Assembly (NCBI GenBank): GCA_024683495.1
Contig: JAIKYF010000021.1
Location: forward strand, 1-41,651
Direction of reading: 5' to 3'
DNA from: Bacilli bacterium
GTDB taxonomy: Bacteria; Bacillota_I; Bacilli_A; RFN20; CAG-826
DNA length: 41,651 nucleotides
Shown here: positions 17,543 through 27,639 of the stretch, piece by piece
How positions within the stretch are numbered: the stretch's first letter is position 1
Layout of the letters: each line of letters begins with the position of its first letter
The notes under the pieces: model-generated
What the model was told of the DNA's origin: nothing
The model's database searches: none
What the model saw: only the letters and a program-made list of their open reading frames with translations
Position numbers and translations under genes: made by a program

Positions 17543-20500
17543 TTAGCCTTCAAGGTGCTTTAAATAAAGCACATGTATCAAATTTGTGATTTCTTCGAGG
17601 TGGTCAAGCCACTTCTCTTGCTTGTAATAACGGATTCTTAATCTCTTTTCGACGAAAGAAACGCGGATGAATTTTAGATATGGGGTCATCCTCTCAAATA
17701 GAGAAACCCCAATCCCGTTTATCCTCGAGAAAGTGTCCGATAAGTTGATGTCGACATAGGTATCGTAGTCTTCGACCGAAGTGAATTCCTCGCTTTCGGT
17801 AAAGATATCGATGCTCTTTTTCTTAATCAAAAGCTTAACCTCTTCTGGCATTTTCCCATACATATCCCGCATATGTTTGCTGAAAGCGCGCAATTCTTTC
17901 TCATCTTTGACCGCGTCTAATTCCTGATATAAACCAACCTTATCGGAGTTAATCGCATAGCCTTGAGGGATATAGGCATCGATCTTGAAAAGCTTCTTCG
18001 GCTTAGGAGGCTCCTTAGGCTTCCCAGCCTTTTTCTCCTCAATCGCATCATTAAGGAGCTTCATATATAGATCTAAGCCAATCGTATCGATGAAGCCTGC
18101 TTGCTCAGAACCCAAAATATCTCCCGCGCCTCTAATCATCAAGTCGCGTTGGGCAATCTTGTAGCCAGAGCCTAATTCGGTGAATTCCTGAATGGCTTTT
18201 AGTCTCTTCTGGGCCTCATCATTAAGGTCTTTATAGGGCTTATACATCAAATAGGCATAGGCGATTTTATCACCTCGGCCGACTCTGCCCTTAATCTGAT
18301 AGAGTTGGGCTAAACCAAATCGGTCGGCATCTTCCACGATAATCATATTCGCGTTAGGGATGTCGATTCCATTTTCGACGATGGAAGTGCAGACCAAAAC
18401 GTTAATTTCCTTATCATAGAATTTCGCCATGACGTCTTCGATTTCTTCCTTTTCCATCTGGCCATGGACCACCCCCACTTTCGCGGATGGGACATTTCTA
18501 GCGATATAAGACGAACGGGAATAAATGCTGGCGATTTTGTTATGGACATAGAATACCTGCCCATCTCTTGCCAATTCTCGAGAGATAAGCTCATAAGCCA
18601 CATCTTCTGAATAAGGGGTGACATAAGTTTGGATCGGCATTCTGGCTTCCGGGGCCGTATTGATCTGCGATAAAGGTCTAATGCCGACCAAAGACATCTG
18701 CATGGTTCTAGGTATTGGGGTGGCCGATAAAGTCAAAACATCGACGGAGGATTTCAATTCTTTGATCTTCTCTTTTTGCTCGACTCCGAATCTTTGTTCT
18801 TCATCCACGATCAATAGGCCTAGATCCTTAAAGTGGATTTCTTTCGATAATAGGCGATGGGTCCCGATAACTAGATGAATCTTTCCTTCATCGATTTCCT
18901 TAATCGCCACCTTCTGAACGGCAGTCGGGACTAATCGAGATAACTGGGCGATATGGACTCCGAAATTCGCGAATCTTTGAAGGGCCACTTCATAATGTTG
19001 CCTTGCTAATAAGGTCGTCGGGCAGAGCAAGGCCACTTGCTTGCCCGCTGAAATCGCTTTGAAGGCCGCTCTAAAAGCGATTTCAGTTTTGCCAAAACCC
19101 ACGTCTCCGCATAATAGACGGTCCATGATTTCCGGCTTTTCCATATCCTCTTTGATTTCATCGAGGGATTTTTGCTGGTCTAGCGTTAATTGATAAGGGA
19201 ATTCTTGCTCAAATCTTTCTTGGAATTCATCGTCGGGTGGGAAGGCAAATCCTTCGATTTTCGTCCTCTCCCCATATAAAGAAATCAAACGGTCGGCAAG
19301 ATCAGACATCTTCTCTTTGATCTGCTGCTTCTTCTTTTTCCATCCGTTGCCGAATAAAGAGGATAATTTTGGGGCATAGCCTTCTCGGCCTGAATATTTC
19401 CTGATGAGATGGAGCTGCTCTAAAGGGACGTAAAGGACTTGGTTATTCGCATAGATGATCTTGATATAGTCGCGATGAAGGCCGTCGACTTCCATCGTCA
19501 TGATCTCGGCGAATTGACCGATGCCTTTATATTCGTGGACGACATAATCGCCAGGCTGAAGATCTTCGTAGGTTTTAAGGATCGTGGCTTCTTTGAACCT
19601 AGAGGAGAAACGGGAGTTCGCGACTTTTTGGCCAAAGATCTCGCTTGAAGAGATATAGGCAACCTTGATGTCGGGAATCTCAAATCCGGAGTTTAAGGGG
19701 GTGGTCGCAAGACCGAGTTTTCCTTCTGGAAGAGTAAATCCATCCACGATTTGATAGGGAATTTGAGAATTTTCCAAGAAACTCTTAACCGTCTCTAATT
19801 GACGATTATCATTAAGGGAAATCACCAATTTATCGGTGCTGGCCAAGTAGTTATTGACCGTCGGAACCAAGGAAGCGATGCCAGTTCCGGCCGAGATGAT
19901 CTTTCGGACATTGAAGAAAGAATCGTCAGGGCCTTTCACATATCTTTGCCCAAAGAAGACCTTGCTCATCTTCGCTAAGGCTTTATCGATGCCCATATAG
20001 ACTTCTAAATGAGAGGGAATCAATTGATTTTGATGGAGTTCATTGAGGAAGGCTCTTGATTCCTGATCTAAAAGTTGGGTGGAGGCCGTGAAAGCTTCTT
20101 TAGAAGAGACGAAACAGAGTTTGTAATCAAAATAACTGGTGATGGAATAAGGCTCTCCGACCGCGAAGCCCATATATTTATAAAGTCCTGGGCGGTAGTT
20201 TCTTCCGACGATATTCTCAAGGTCCACCATCGTGTGCTGCTTGAGGATCTCCCGTTGGCTGTCATTAAGGAAGGATAGATCGACGTCTAATTGATCATTT
20301 ATTCTCATGACAAAGGAATTGATTTCATCATCGTCGAGGAATAAATCGGTAGCAGGCAAAATATCGATTTCTTCGATTTCTTCAACCGAGGATTGAGTGG
20401 CGATATCGAAGAATCTAATCGATTCGATGTCCGTATCGAAGAATTCGATTCGGATGGGTTTTAGATAATTGACCGAATAGATGTCGAGGATATCTCCCCT

Positions 20501-20989
20501 AGAAGCGAATTCGAGAGATTGGTCGATCTTATTGACCTTCTTATAGCCCATCTCTAAAAGAGAGGACTTTAGATCTTCGAGCTTATAATTCCCATTTTTC
20601 TTCAGATGAATGGTGTGGGATTTAAATTTCTTGGGGTTGGGGAGATAACGGAGAAGGGCCGCAGGATGGGTGACGAGGATTTTCTTTTTCTCGTTTTGCA
20701 ATTGCCCCATGGCATAGAGCCTTTGCGACATCAATTCATTAGAGGAAGAGAGGGATTCTGCCCGCAATAATTCATCGGCTGGAAAGAAAACCACTTCCTC
20801 CTCTTTTAGGAAATTAAGCAAAAACTCATAGGTCTTCTGAGCCCCATAAAGGTTATTGGAGACGATGACGTAATTATCGGGTTGTTCCTTATATAAAGCT
20901 GCGAAAAGTAGACCCGTTCCAATCGTTTCATCCACGACCAAATTCCCCTTCTTCTTCAAGAGGGGGGAGGTTGAAATTAAGTTTTGCAA
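17543..20989 (-). CDS. mfd: Transcription-repair coupling factor
   Basis: 1148 aa; RID YVVHEYKGIGQF, helicase motifs LLCGDVGFGKTEIAFRAAFKA, DEEQRFGVEQKEKIK, IRGAGDILGSEQ. Confidence 0.98.
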   Translation of the reverse strand: MQNLISTSPLLKKKGNLVVDETIGTGLLFAALYKEQPDNYVIVSNNLYGAQKTYEFLLNFLKEEEVVFFPADELLRAESLSSSNELMSQRLYAMGQLQNEKKKILVTHPAALLRYLPNPKKFKSHTIHLKKNGNYKLEDLKSSLLEMGYKKVNKIDQSLEFASRGDILDIYSVNYLKPIRIEFFDTDIESIRFFDIATQSSVEEIEEIDILPATDLFLDDDEINSFVMRINDQLDVDLSFLNDSQREILKQHTMVDLENIVGRNYRPGLYKYMGFAVGEPYSITSYFDYKLCFVSSKEAFTASTQLLDQESRAFLNELHQNQLIPSHLEVYMGIDKALAKMSKVFFGQRYVKGPDDSFFNVRKIISAGTGIASLVPTVNNYLASTDKLVISLNDNRQLETVKSFLENSQIPYQIVDGFTLPEGKLGLATTPLNSGFEIPDIKVAYISSSEIFGQKVANSRFSSRFKEATILKTYEDLQPGDYVVHEYKGIGQFAEIMTMEVDGLHRDYIKIIYANNQVLYVPLEQLHLIRKYSGREGYAPKLSSLFGNGWKKKKQQIKEKMSDLADRLISLYGERTKIEGFAFPPDDEFQERFEQEFPYQLTLDQQKSLDEIKEDMEKPEIMDRLLCGDVGFGKTEIAFRAAFKAISAGKQVALLCPTTLLARQHYEVALQRFANFGVHIAQLSRLVPTAVQKVAIKEIDEGKIHLVIGTHRLLSKEIHFKDLGLLIVDEEQRFGVEQKEKIKELKSSVDVLTLSATPIPRTMQMSLVGIRPLSQINTAPEARMPIQTYVTPYSEDVAYELISRELARDGQVFYVHNKIASIYSRSSYIARNVPSAKVGVVHGQMEKEEIEDVMAKFYDKEINVLVCTSIVENGIDIPNANMIIVEDADRFGLAQLYQIKGRVGRGDKIAYAYLMYKPYKDLNDEAQKRLKAIQEFTELGSGYKIAQRDLMIRGAGDILGSEQAGFIDTIGLDLYMKLLNDAIEEKKAGKPKEPPKPKKLFKIDAYIPQGYAINSDKVGLYQELDAVKDEKELRAFSKHMRDMYGKMPEEVKLLIKKKSIDIFTESEEFTSVEDYDTYVDINLSDTFSRINGIGVSLFERMTPYLKFIRVSFVEKRLRIRYYKQEKWLDHLEEITNLIHVLYLKHLEG

Positions 20990-21020
20990 CGACTCGAATA
21001 AATCTATAAAAGGACCTCAA

Positions 21021-21587
21021 CTACTTTTGGTTGTACTTATTCATGGCTTTGGTGAATCCATGGATGGCGATTTCTTTTAAGGCTTCGGCGGCCTTGGTTG
21101 TGGCATCATCGATCTTAGTCAAAGATTCGCCCGTTGGCTTAGATAAAACATAGTCGATGGCATTGTGGAACTCAGGCTCTCCAATCCCGACCCGGATGCG
21201 CTTAATTTCATCTTTTCCGAGCAAATCGATGATATTTTGCATTCCTTTTTGACCGCCGCTGGAGCCAGATAAGCGGAGACGGATGGTCCCTTCTGGTAAG
21301 GCCATATCGTCATAGATTATGACAATATCCTCGATATCGATCTTAAAATAAGCGGCCAAGGGTTGGACGAAAGTGCCAGAGAGATTCATATAGGTCATCG
21401 GCTTAGCGATGATGATCGGCTCAGGGAAAACGGGGTTCTTGATGATGGTATAGACCCCTTTGAATTCGTTGCGGTCGAAATCCACCCCCGCCATATCCGC
21501 GAATTTATCGATAGTGATAAAACCCATGTTATGACGGGTGTTTTCGTATTCTTTGCCGTAGTTGCCTAATCCGACGAATAGTTTCAT
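21021..21587 (-). CDS. pth: Peptidyl-tRNA hydrolase
   Basis: MKLFVGLGNYGKEYENTRHNMGF, KPMTYMNLSG, IIYDDMALPEGTIRLRLSGSSGGQKGMQNI. Confidence 0.98.
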   Translation of the reverse strand: MKLFVGLGNYGKEYENTRHNMGFITIDKFADMAGVDFDRNEFKGVYTIIKNPVFPEPIIIAKPMTYMNLSGTFVQPLAAYFKIDIEDIVIIYDDMALPEGTIRLRLSGSSGGQKGMQNIIDLLGKDEIKRIRVGIGEPEFHNAIDYVLSKPTGESLTKIDDATTKAAEALKEIAIHGFTKAMNKYNQK

Positions 21588-21595
21588 GAGTAAAG

Positions 21596-22144
21596 TTATT
21601 TATCTCCATCAGGAGTGACGTCGACAACTGCTAAAGCGCGGACGACGGAACAAATCTTGTCGACACCTTCGTGGTCATAGTATTCGACTGGGTGATCAAG
21701 GATTTGCAAAATGGCTGATCCCGCGGGGTTATCGGGAGAGTCAACGCTGGAATTCAAGCCTCTCTTTAATAACATCTTCTCGATGGGGTTGAGTTTGGAG
21801 AAATCGAAGGAGCCTCTAAGCTGATAGTAACGGATATGATACATATCAAGGAGGTTCTGAGAGATTAAGTCTCTTCTGCCTTCGCGGCTTGGGATGGCCA
21901 TGCCGACGGAATAGACGATGACATTTTTATCTTCGATTGCCGACCAGGATTGGAGGAAATCATCAATACCCATGATGACGCCTGCTCTGATCCAGCCACC
22001 GAAAATAATGGTGTCGTAATCTGCCAATTTCTTTTTGCGGAATTTCTTTAACGCGCAGCATTCCGCGCCAACGTTCTTGGCGATTTCTTCGGCATAGGCC
22101 TGAGCGCAGCCGGTTTTTGAGGTATAAAGGACAATGGTTTTCAT
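21596..22144 (-). CDS. Flavodoxin-domain protein (HemG/Flavodoxin_5-like)
   Basis: MKTIVLYTSKTGCAQAYAEEIA FMN-binding loop, DTIIFGGWIRAGVI. Confidence 0.8.
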   Translation of the reverse strand: MKTIVLYTSKTGCAQAYAEEIAKNVGAECCALKKFRKKKLADYDTIIFGGWIRAGVIMGIDDFLQSWSAIEDKNVIVYSVGMAIPSREGRRDLISQNLLDMYHIRYYQLRGSFDFSKLNPIEKMLLKRGLNSSVDSPDNPAGSAILQILDHPVEYYDHEGVDKICSVVRALAVVDVTPDGDK

Positions 22145-22235
22145 AGTGGGTTTATTCTATCATTCTTTTCAAGAAAAGAAGAGCAAAAGAAACTCTGTGA
22201 AATAAGAAAAGACGAAAGTTTTCTTTTTGTTATGG

Positions 22236-22281
22236 AATTGTAATGGCTACAATTGAAGATATTCTGGAAAATATCTAAAAT
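22236..22281 (+). promoter_or_regulatory. Promoter/operator region of the VWA gene
   Basis: TTGAAG-N17-TAAAAT (22253-22281) with palindromes aattgta-atggc-tacaatt (22236-22254) and agatatt-ctggaa-aatatct (22257-22276). Confidence 0.6.
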
Positions 22282-22307
22282 ACTTCTATAAGGAATTTAA
22301 AACGAAT

Positions 22308-23039
22308 ATGGATGTAGAATTTGAGCCGATTAGCAGGAAAGTTTTACCTGTCATTTACGTCATCGATACCTCAGGTTCGATGAGAGGGAAAAAGATCAAG
22401 CAAGTCAATGAGGCCATGTCTCAAGTTGGCGAATTGATGAAAGACGTCGCTGATAATAACGCCGATGCAGACATCAAAATCGGGGCGATGACTTTCTCTA
22501 ATGAGCCAACCTGGATTACCGAAAATGGATTGGTCGACTGCGAAGATTTCGTGTGGCCGAATGTCGAAGCGAAACTAGGGACCGGATTAGGAAGGGCCAT
22601 CGAAGAACTCGACAAGAAATTATCTAGAAGCGAATTTCTTAAATCAGATACCGGCTTTGCCGTCCCTATCATAATTTTCATGTCTGATGGCCGCCCGAAT
22701 AACGGATGGAAGAAAAAAGCCGAAAAAGCCCATGAGAACAATTGGTACGACATGGCAAGAAGAATCGCCATTGCCATCGGCGATGAAGCCGACCGCGAGG
22801 TCCTCGCGGAAATCACTGGCAATGATGAGCTTGTCATCGGCCTTTCCGATAAGGATATCGACGTCTTGAAAAAACTAATCGTCGCCGTGACTGTCTCCGC
22901 CACCAAAATCGGAACTAGAACGCACTCATCGGAAGAAAAAGATCCCTCAGTTCAGATTGTCGCCCAGACCATTAGAGAGATCGATCCTGATAGAAAGCAG
23001 ATCCAATCCACCATCGATACAATCGATGAAGATTGGTGA
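22308..23039 (+). CDS. von Willebrand factor A domain protein (TerY-like)
   Basis: MIDAS motif DTSGSMRGKK, later MSDGRPNNGWKK. Confidence 0.85.
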   Translation: MDVEFEPISRKVLPVIYVIDTSGSMRGKKIKQVNEAMSQVGELMKDVADNNADADIKIGAMTFSNEPTWITENGLVDCEDFVWPNVEAKLGTGLGRAIEELDKKLSRSEFLKSDTGFAVPIIIFMSDGRPNNGWKKKAEKAHENNWYDMARRIAIAIGDEADREVLAEITGNDELVIGLSDKDIDVLKKLIVAVTVSATKIGTRTHSSEEKDPSVQIVAQTIREIDPDRKQIQSTIDTIDEDW

Positions 23040-23075
23040 CAATATTTGCCATTCTGTCTAATATTTGAAAAATTT

Positions 23076-23115
23076 CCCGTGCAAAACGCGCCTAAAATTG
23101 CACGGGACTTTTTTA
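23076..23115 (+). terminator. Rho-independent terminator of the VWA gene
   Basis: CCCGTGCAA...TTGCACGGGACTTTTTT. Confidence 0.9.
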
Positions 23116-23134
23116 TGGGTAGAAACAAAATTAA

Positions 23135-24124
23135 ATGACTACTACAATAATTTCCATGAAATTCAAAACCTTTGTAAAAGACACATTCCTCGGCGCCACA
23201 ATGGGGCTAGGTATGGTTCCTGGCGTCTCTGCCGGCACCATGGGGGTTATTTCTGGCATCTACGATAAACTCATCGATAACGTAAATACCCTGAGGAAAG
23301 ATTTCAAAAGATCGTTTTTGACCCTCTTGCCGATAGGCATCGGTTTCGTTCTTTCTTCGATCTTCTTCCTTTTGCTTACCCATAAGCTTTATGGTTATGC
23401 GCCGATCGCTATCTCTTGCGCTTGCGCTGGCATCATCATCGGCTCTCTCCCCACTATCACAAAGGAAGTCAAAGGAGAGAAAATCGATTGGAAATTCATC
23501 TTGCTCTTCTTAGCGGGATTTATTGTCTCTGCTGGACTAGGAATCTTGAGCGCTTTGGCTGAATTATATTGGCATTTCGATTTAAGCGCTCCATTCGCCA
23601 ATCCGACTTGGTGGGTATATCTTCTCTGCGTTTTAGCAGGTTTTATCGCCGCCGTCGCCATGGTTATCCCTGGCATCTCCGGCTCGATGATTCTCTTCCT
23701 ATGCGGAATGTATCTCCCTATCGTCAACTATTTCTCCCTCTCCTATCCTGGAAGCATGTTCAACGACAGCAGCAAAATCGTTCCGGGGATTCTTATCATC
23801 ATCTCCATTGTTATCGGCGTTTTAATCGGAGTCCTGACGGTCGCTAAAGCGATGAAAGTGTTGCTAGTGAGACAACGTGCCAACACTTTCAAAGTCGTCT
23901 TGGGCTTTGTTATCGGCTCCATCATCTCGATGTTCATCTCAAACAACATGATTATCGATGCCACCAGCACCACTCCGGCGACCTGGGTTTACGCCAAGAC
24001 CCCACTTTGGGAATGGGTAGTTTCACCCATCCTCTTAATCGCCATGACCGCCTTATTCTTCTATCTCACTTACCTTCGTCCTAAGGCTAAGGCCAAGAAG
24101 ATGGAAACGAATATAGAGAATTAA
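23135..24124 (+). CDS. DUF368 membrane protein (PopT-type polyprenyl-phosphate translocase)
   Basis: GATMGLGMVPGVSAGTMGVISGIYDKLI and AMVIPGISGSMILFLCGMY are DUF368 signatures; true start may be MKFKTF (23156). Confidence 0.88.
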   Translation: MTTTIISMKFKTFVKDTFLGATMGLGMVPGVSAGTMGVISGIYDKLIDNVNTLRKDFKRSFLTLLPIGIGFVLSSIFFLLLTHKLYGYAPIAISCACAGIIIGSLPTITKEVKGEKIDWKFILLFLAGFIVSAGLGILSALAELYWHFDLSAPFANPTWWVYLLCVLAGFIAAVAMVIPGISGSMILFLCGMYLPIVNYFSLSYPGSMFNDSSKIVPGILIIISIVIGVLIGVLTVAKAMKVLLVRQRANTFKVVLGFVIGSIISMFISNNMIIDATSTTPATWVYAKTPLWEWVVSPILLIAMTALFFYLTYLRPKAKAKKMETNIEN

Positions 24125-24167
24125 AATCCCTAGCAAAACCATAATATTTTTAGACGAAAGGAGTTTT

Positions 24168-24767
24168 ATGCCGCGGACAAAAGAACAAAATGAACAAATC
24201 AAAGAGAAGCGCAAGACAGAGATTCTTGACGCTGTCTTGGACTTATATTTGACCCATGGGTTTGATGAGGTGAACGTCACTGACGCCACTAGAGAGGCCA
24301 AGTGTTCAAGAAGCCTCTTCTACTTCTATATCAAAGATATGGATGAGGCTCCGAAAATCATCGCCGAAGCCTATAAAGACTCCTTGGAGAAATTGAACTT
24401 CTTCGCCATCTTAGAAAAAGCCAAAGCCCTTGGGGGAAGAGATGGAATCGAATTAATCATCGATCACTTCGTTTCCACCTTGAATAGGGCCGCCAAAAAT
24501 CCGAAAGAAGACTTCCGCTTTGCCCGCTTAGTCCTCTTATCTCTTTTCTCGAAAAGCGAGAATGCCGCTCCATTAAGAAAATTATCAGCCAAAGAGCCAT
24601 TGATGGAATTAATCAAGCAGGCTCAAGCCGAAGGCAAGGTCAGAATGAATGACCCAGAAGATGTCGCGAATGATATCTTGATAATCCTTCTTTGCGCACA
24701 TCAAAACATTGCCATCGGGCATCGGGATAATATTCCTACTAGAAATAGCTTCTTGCTTCTACTCTAA
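24168..24767 (+). CDS. TetR/AcrR-family transcriptional regulator
   Basis: ILDAVLDLYLTHGFDEVNVTDATREAKCSRSLFYFYIKD HTH; SD aaaggag. Confidence 0.88.
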   Translation: MPRTKEQNEQIKEKRKTEILDAVLDLYLTHGFDEVNVTDATREAKCSRSLFYFYIKDMDEAPKIIAEAYKDSLEKLNFFAILEKAKALGGRDGIELIIDHFVSTLNRAAKNPKEDFRFARLVLLSLFSKSENAAPLRKLSAKEPLMELIKQAQAEGKVRMNDPEDVANDILIILLCAHQNIAIGHRDNIPTRNSFLLLL

Positions 24768-24770
24768 TCG

Positions 24771-26474
24771 TTATTTCGATTTATTAGGCTTCTTCACGGG
24801 AGCCTTTTCTTTTTTGTCTTTAGGCTGTTTGTCTTTCTTTGGGGCCGGTTTCTTTTGCTTTTTGGATTTAGTTTCGAGGATTTTAGCGGCTCTTTCTTTG
24901 ATAAGCTCTGCCAAAGGTTTTCTTTCTCTGGTGTTGAAATCGTTGATGTCTTTATAGATCCTTCCAAGACGGGGATACATCTTTAGATAAGCGTTCTTAT
25001 AGAGATATTCATAGATTTCGGCGTCTTTCTTTCTTGGGGTAAAGGTGTCCTTTAGGTGGACCATCGCCTCAATCGCTTCTTCGGGGGTGGAGAATCTCTT
25101 GATGGCTAAGAACCCGGCGATCGCGGCGCCTAAAGAAGAGGTCTCTGAGGTCTGGACTCTAGTAACTGGACGGTTAAAGATATCCGCGGTGATTTGGCAA
25201 GCGGCATCGCTTTGGGATCCGCCACCCGAAACACGGAGCTCATTGATCTTATGATGAATTCTCTTTTCGAAATTCTTCTCTAAGCCTTCTCTAAGGGCAT
25301 AGCCGATGCCTTCGATGATGGCCCGGTAAAAATGGAGTTGGGTGATGGAATCGGAGAAGCCGATGATCGCCCCTTTGGCGAAGGGTCTAGATAGACCTGG
25401 GCCCCAATAAGGTTGTAAGACTAGTCCATCGCAACCAGGAGGAACTGAATCGATGACCCCATCTAATTCAGCCGCGGAGATGTCGGTGATCATGTCATCG
25501 ATTTTCTTTCCGCCGAATTCTTTTAAGAACCAGTTAATCATCCAATATCCACGATAGATTTGGATATCCATGTTGTAATAGCCAGGGATGCAAGACGGAT
25601 ATGGAGGGATGAATTTCTCGGAGACGGTGTATTTCTTTCTCGTGGTTTCGATACTTGAGGCGGTTCCGTAGGAAATCGCGGCGATTGAATCGTCGATAAC
25701 GCCTAAGCCAAGGGTTTCGCAGGATTTATCGGAGCCACAGGCATAGACCTTTAATCCAGCGGGCAAGCCGGTGATTTTGGAGGCTTCTTCGGTGATGCCT
25801 CCGATGCACGAGCCTTCAGGAACGATTTCACATAGATAATCGCGGGTGACGCCGAAAATCTGGCCCGTCATGTTCTTTTCTGGACGCTTATACCAATCGC
25901 GATGTTTGGCATCGTTTGGATAGTGACCAGCCTGCGAAGAGGCAGAATCTTTCATCTCGCCCGTTAATCTAAAAATGAAATAGGTTGAGACATTGAGATA
26001 TTTTTTGACCTTCGCCCAATTCTCTGGCTCATTTTCCTTGACCCAGTTGGCGACGGTTTTCTTCTGATTGACGATCAAAGCGTTTCTCATTCCGACTAAA
26101 TCGAGGACGAGACGATGAGCAAGAGGGAGTTTCTTGGGGTGTTCCGCCATCCTTTGGTCAAGCCAAAGAATCATCGGGCGGACGACTTTGTTATCTTTAT
26201 CTAGAAGAACGGCTGAATCTCTGAAGCAGGAGATAGTGGCTCCGGCGACCTTACTTAATAAATCTGGGGTATTCCCTGCTAATTTATTCGTGCATCTAGC
26301 CATGCATTCGAAATAATAGTCCGGGTCTTGCTCGGCGTAGTTGGGCAACTCCGAAAAATAAGCGGGCGAATATTTTTCTTTCTCCGAGGCGATGATCTCG
26401 CCTTTGTCATTGAAGATCGCGACTTTGACACTTTGGGTGCCGAAGTCAATCGTTAGAATATACTGTTCTTCCAT
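24771..26474 (-). CDS. FGGY-family carbohydrate kinase
   Basis: ILTIDFGTQSVKVAIFNDKGEIIA phosphate-1 motif, ISYGTASSIETT, VSGGGSQSDAACQITADIFNRPV; Lys/Pro-rich C-terminal tail. Confidence 0.92.
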   Translation of the reverse strand: MEEQYILTIDFGTQSVKVAIFNDKGEIIASEKEKYSPAYFSELPNYAEQDPDYYFECMARCTNKLAGNTPDLLSKVAGATISCFRDSAVLLDKDNKVVRPMILWLDQRMAEHPKKLPLAHRLVLDLVGMRNALIVNQKKTVANWVKENEPENWAKVKKYLNVSTYFIFRLTGEMKDSASSQAGHYPNDAKHRDWYKRPEKNMTGQIFGVTRDYLCEIVPEGSCIGGITEEASKITGLPAGLKVYACGSDKSCETLGLGVIDDSIAAISYGTASSIETTRKKYTVSEKFIPPYPSCIPGYYNMDIQIYRGYWMINWFLKEFGGKKIDDMITDISAAELDGVIDSVPPGCDGLVLQPYWGPGLSRPFAKGAIIGFSDSITQLHFYRAIIEGIGYALREGLEKNFEKRIHHKINELRVSGGGSQSDAACQITADIFNRPVTRVQTSETSSLGAAIAGFLAIKRFSTPEEAIEAMVHLKDTFTPRKKDAEIYEYLYKNAYLKMYPRLGRIYKDINDFNTRERKPLAELIKERAAKILETKSKKQKKPAPKKDKQPKDKKEKAPVKKPNKSK

Positions 26475-26656
26475 TCTTATACTCCCGATAAGATATCATT
26501 CGTAATAGACCCCTAAATCTTATCTAATTATTGCCGAGAAATCAAAACAGAGGCACTCCATAAACATTAGTTACACTAAAATCTAGCGAAATATTAACAA
26601 TTTTAGCCGTTTTTGTTGTTTCATTCTTGTTATATAATGGGCACAGGTAAAAACAT

Positions 26657-27637
26657 ATGATCATTTCTCGTGCACCATTCAGAGTCAGCTTCTGCGGCGG
26701 CGGAAGCGACATTCCTTCGTTCTATGAAAAGTATGGCGGCTGCGTCCTTTCGACGAGCATCCGCAAATACTGCTATCTAGCCTTGAACCCCGCCTTCAAC
26801 AAGGATGATATCACCCTTAAATATTCCAAGACCGAATCCGTCAAAGATCCTTCTTTAATCGAGCATAGGATCTTTAAGCAAGTCTTGACCGATTTTAACG
26901 TCAAAGGAATCGAAATCACCTCTATGGCCGATATCCCTTCCGGGACTGGCTTAGGATCATCTAGCTCTTTCACCGTCGCCTTATTGAAGTTGATGTATAC
27001 CTACATTGAAAAGGCCGCCTCCTCTTATAAAATCGCCAAAGAAGCCTGCGAAGTGGAAATCGAAGAGCTCCATAATCCGATTGGTAAACAAGACCAATTC
27101 GCCGCGGCTTTCGGTGGCCTCCGTTATTATGAATTCTGCCCCGATGGATTCGTGAAAATCGAACCTGTCATCATGAAGCACGAATCCTATGTCAAACTTC
27201 AGAATAACCTTTTGATGTTCTACACCGGGGAAGTTAGGGACGCCAATAACATCTTAGGAGTCGAAACCAAGAATCTTGCAACCGACTTAGATAAGATTGA
27301 ATCCACCAAAAAACTCTGCCTCATGACTAAGGAACTAAAGGCCCATTTAGAAGAGAATGATGTCGATTTCCTTGGCAAAACCCTTATGGATGGCTGGATG
27401 ATCAAAAAGAGCCTAGCCCATGGCATCTCCAATCCCTTGATCGACGAAGCCTTCGAAAAAGGAATCGTCGGCGGAGCAACGGGCGGCAAACTCTTGGGTG
27501 CCGGCGGAGGCGGATTCCTCCTCTTCTATGTCCCAACTGAAGAAGCCAAAGCCGAAGTCAGAAGGAATTTATCTTATTTGACCGAGATGAAGTTTGAATT
27601 GGATCAAGCCGGATGCTCGATCATCTTCACCGAATAA
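26657..27637 (+). CDS. hddA: GHMP kinase, D-glycero-D-manno-heptose 7-phosphate kinase-like
   Basis: MIISRAPFRVSFCGGGSDIPSFYEKYGG, PSGTGLGSSSSFTVALL, GGKLLGAGGGGFLLFYV. Confidence 0.85.
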   Translation: MIISRAPFRVSFCGGGSDIPSFYEKYGGCVLSTSIRKYCYLALNPAFNKDDITLKYSKTESVKDPSLIEHRIFKQVLTDFNVKGIEITSMADIPSGTGLGSSSSFTVALLKLMYTYIEKAASSYKIAKEACEVEIEELHNPIGKQDQFAAAFGGLRYYEFCPDGFVKIEPVIMKHESYVKLQNNLLMFYTGEVRDANNILGVETKNLATDLDKIESTKKLCLMTKELKAHLEENDVDFLGKTLMDGWMIKKSLAHGISNPLIDEAFEKGIVGGATGGKLLGAGGGGFLLFYVPTEEAKAEVRRNLSYLTEMKFELDQAGCSIIFTE

Positions 27638-27639
27638 CC

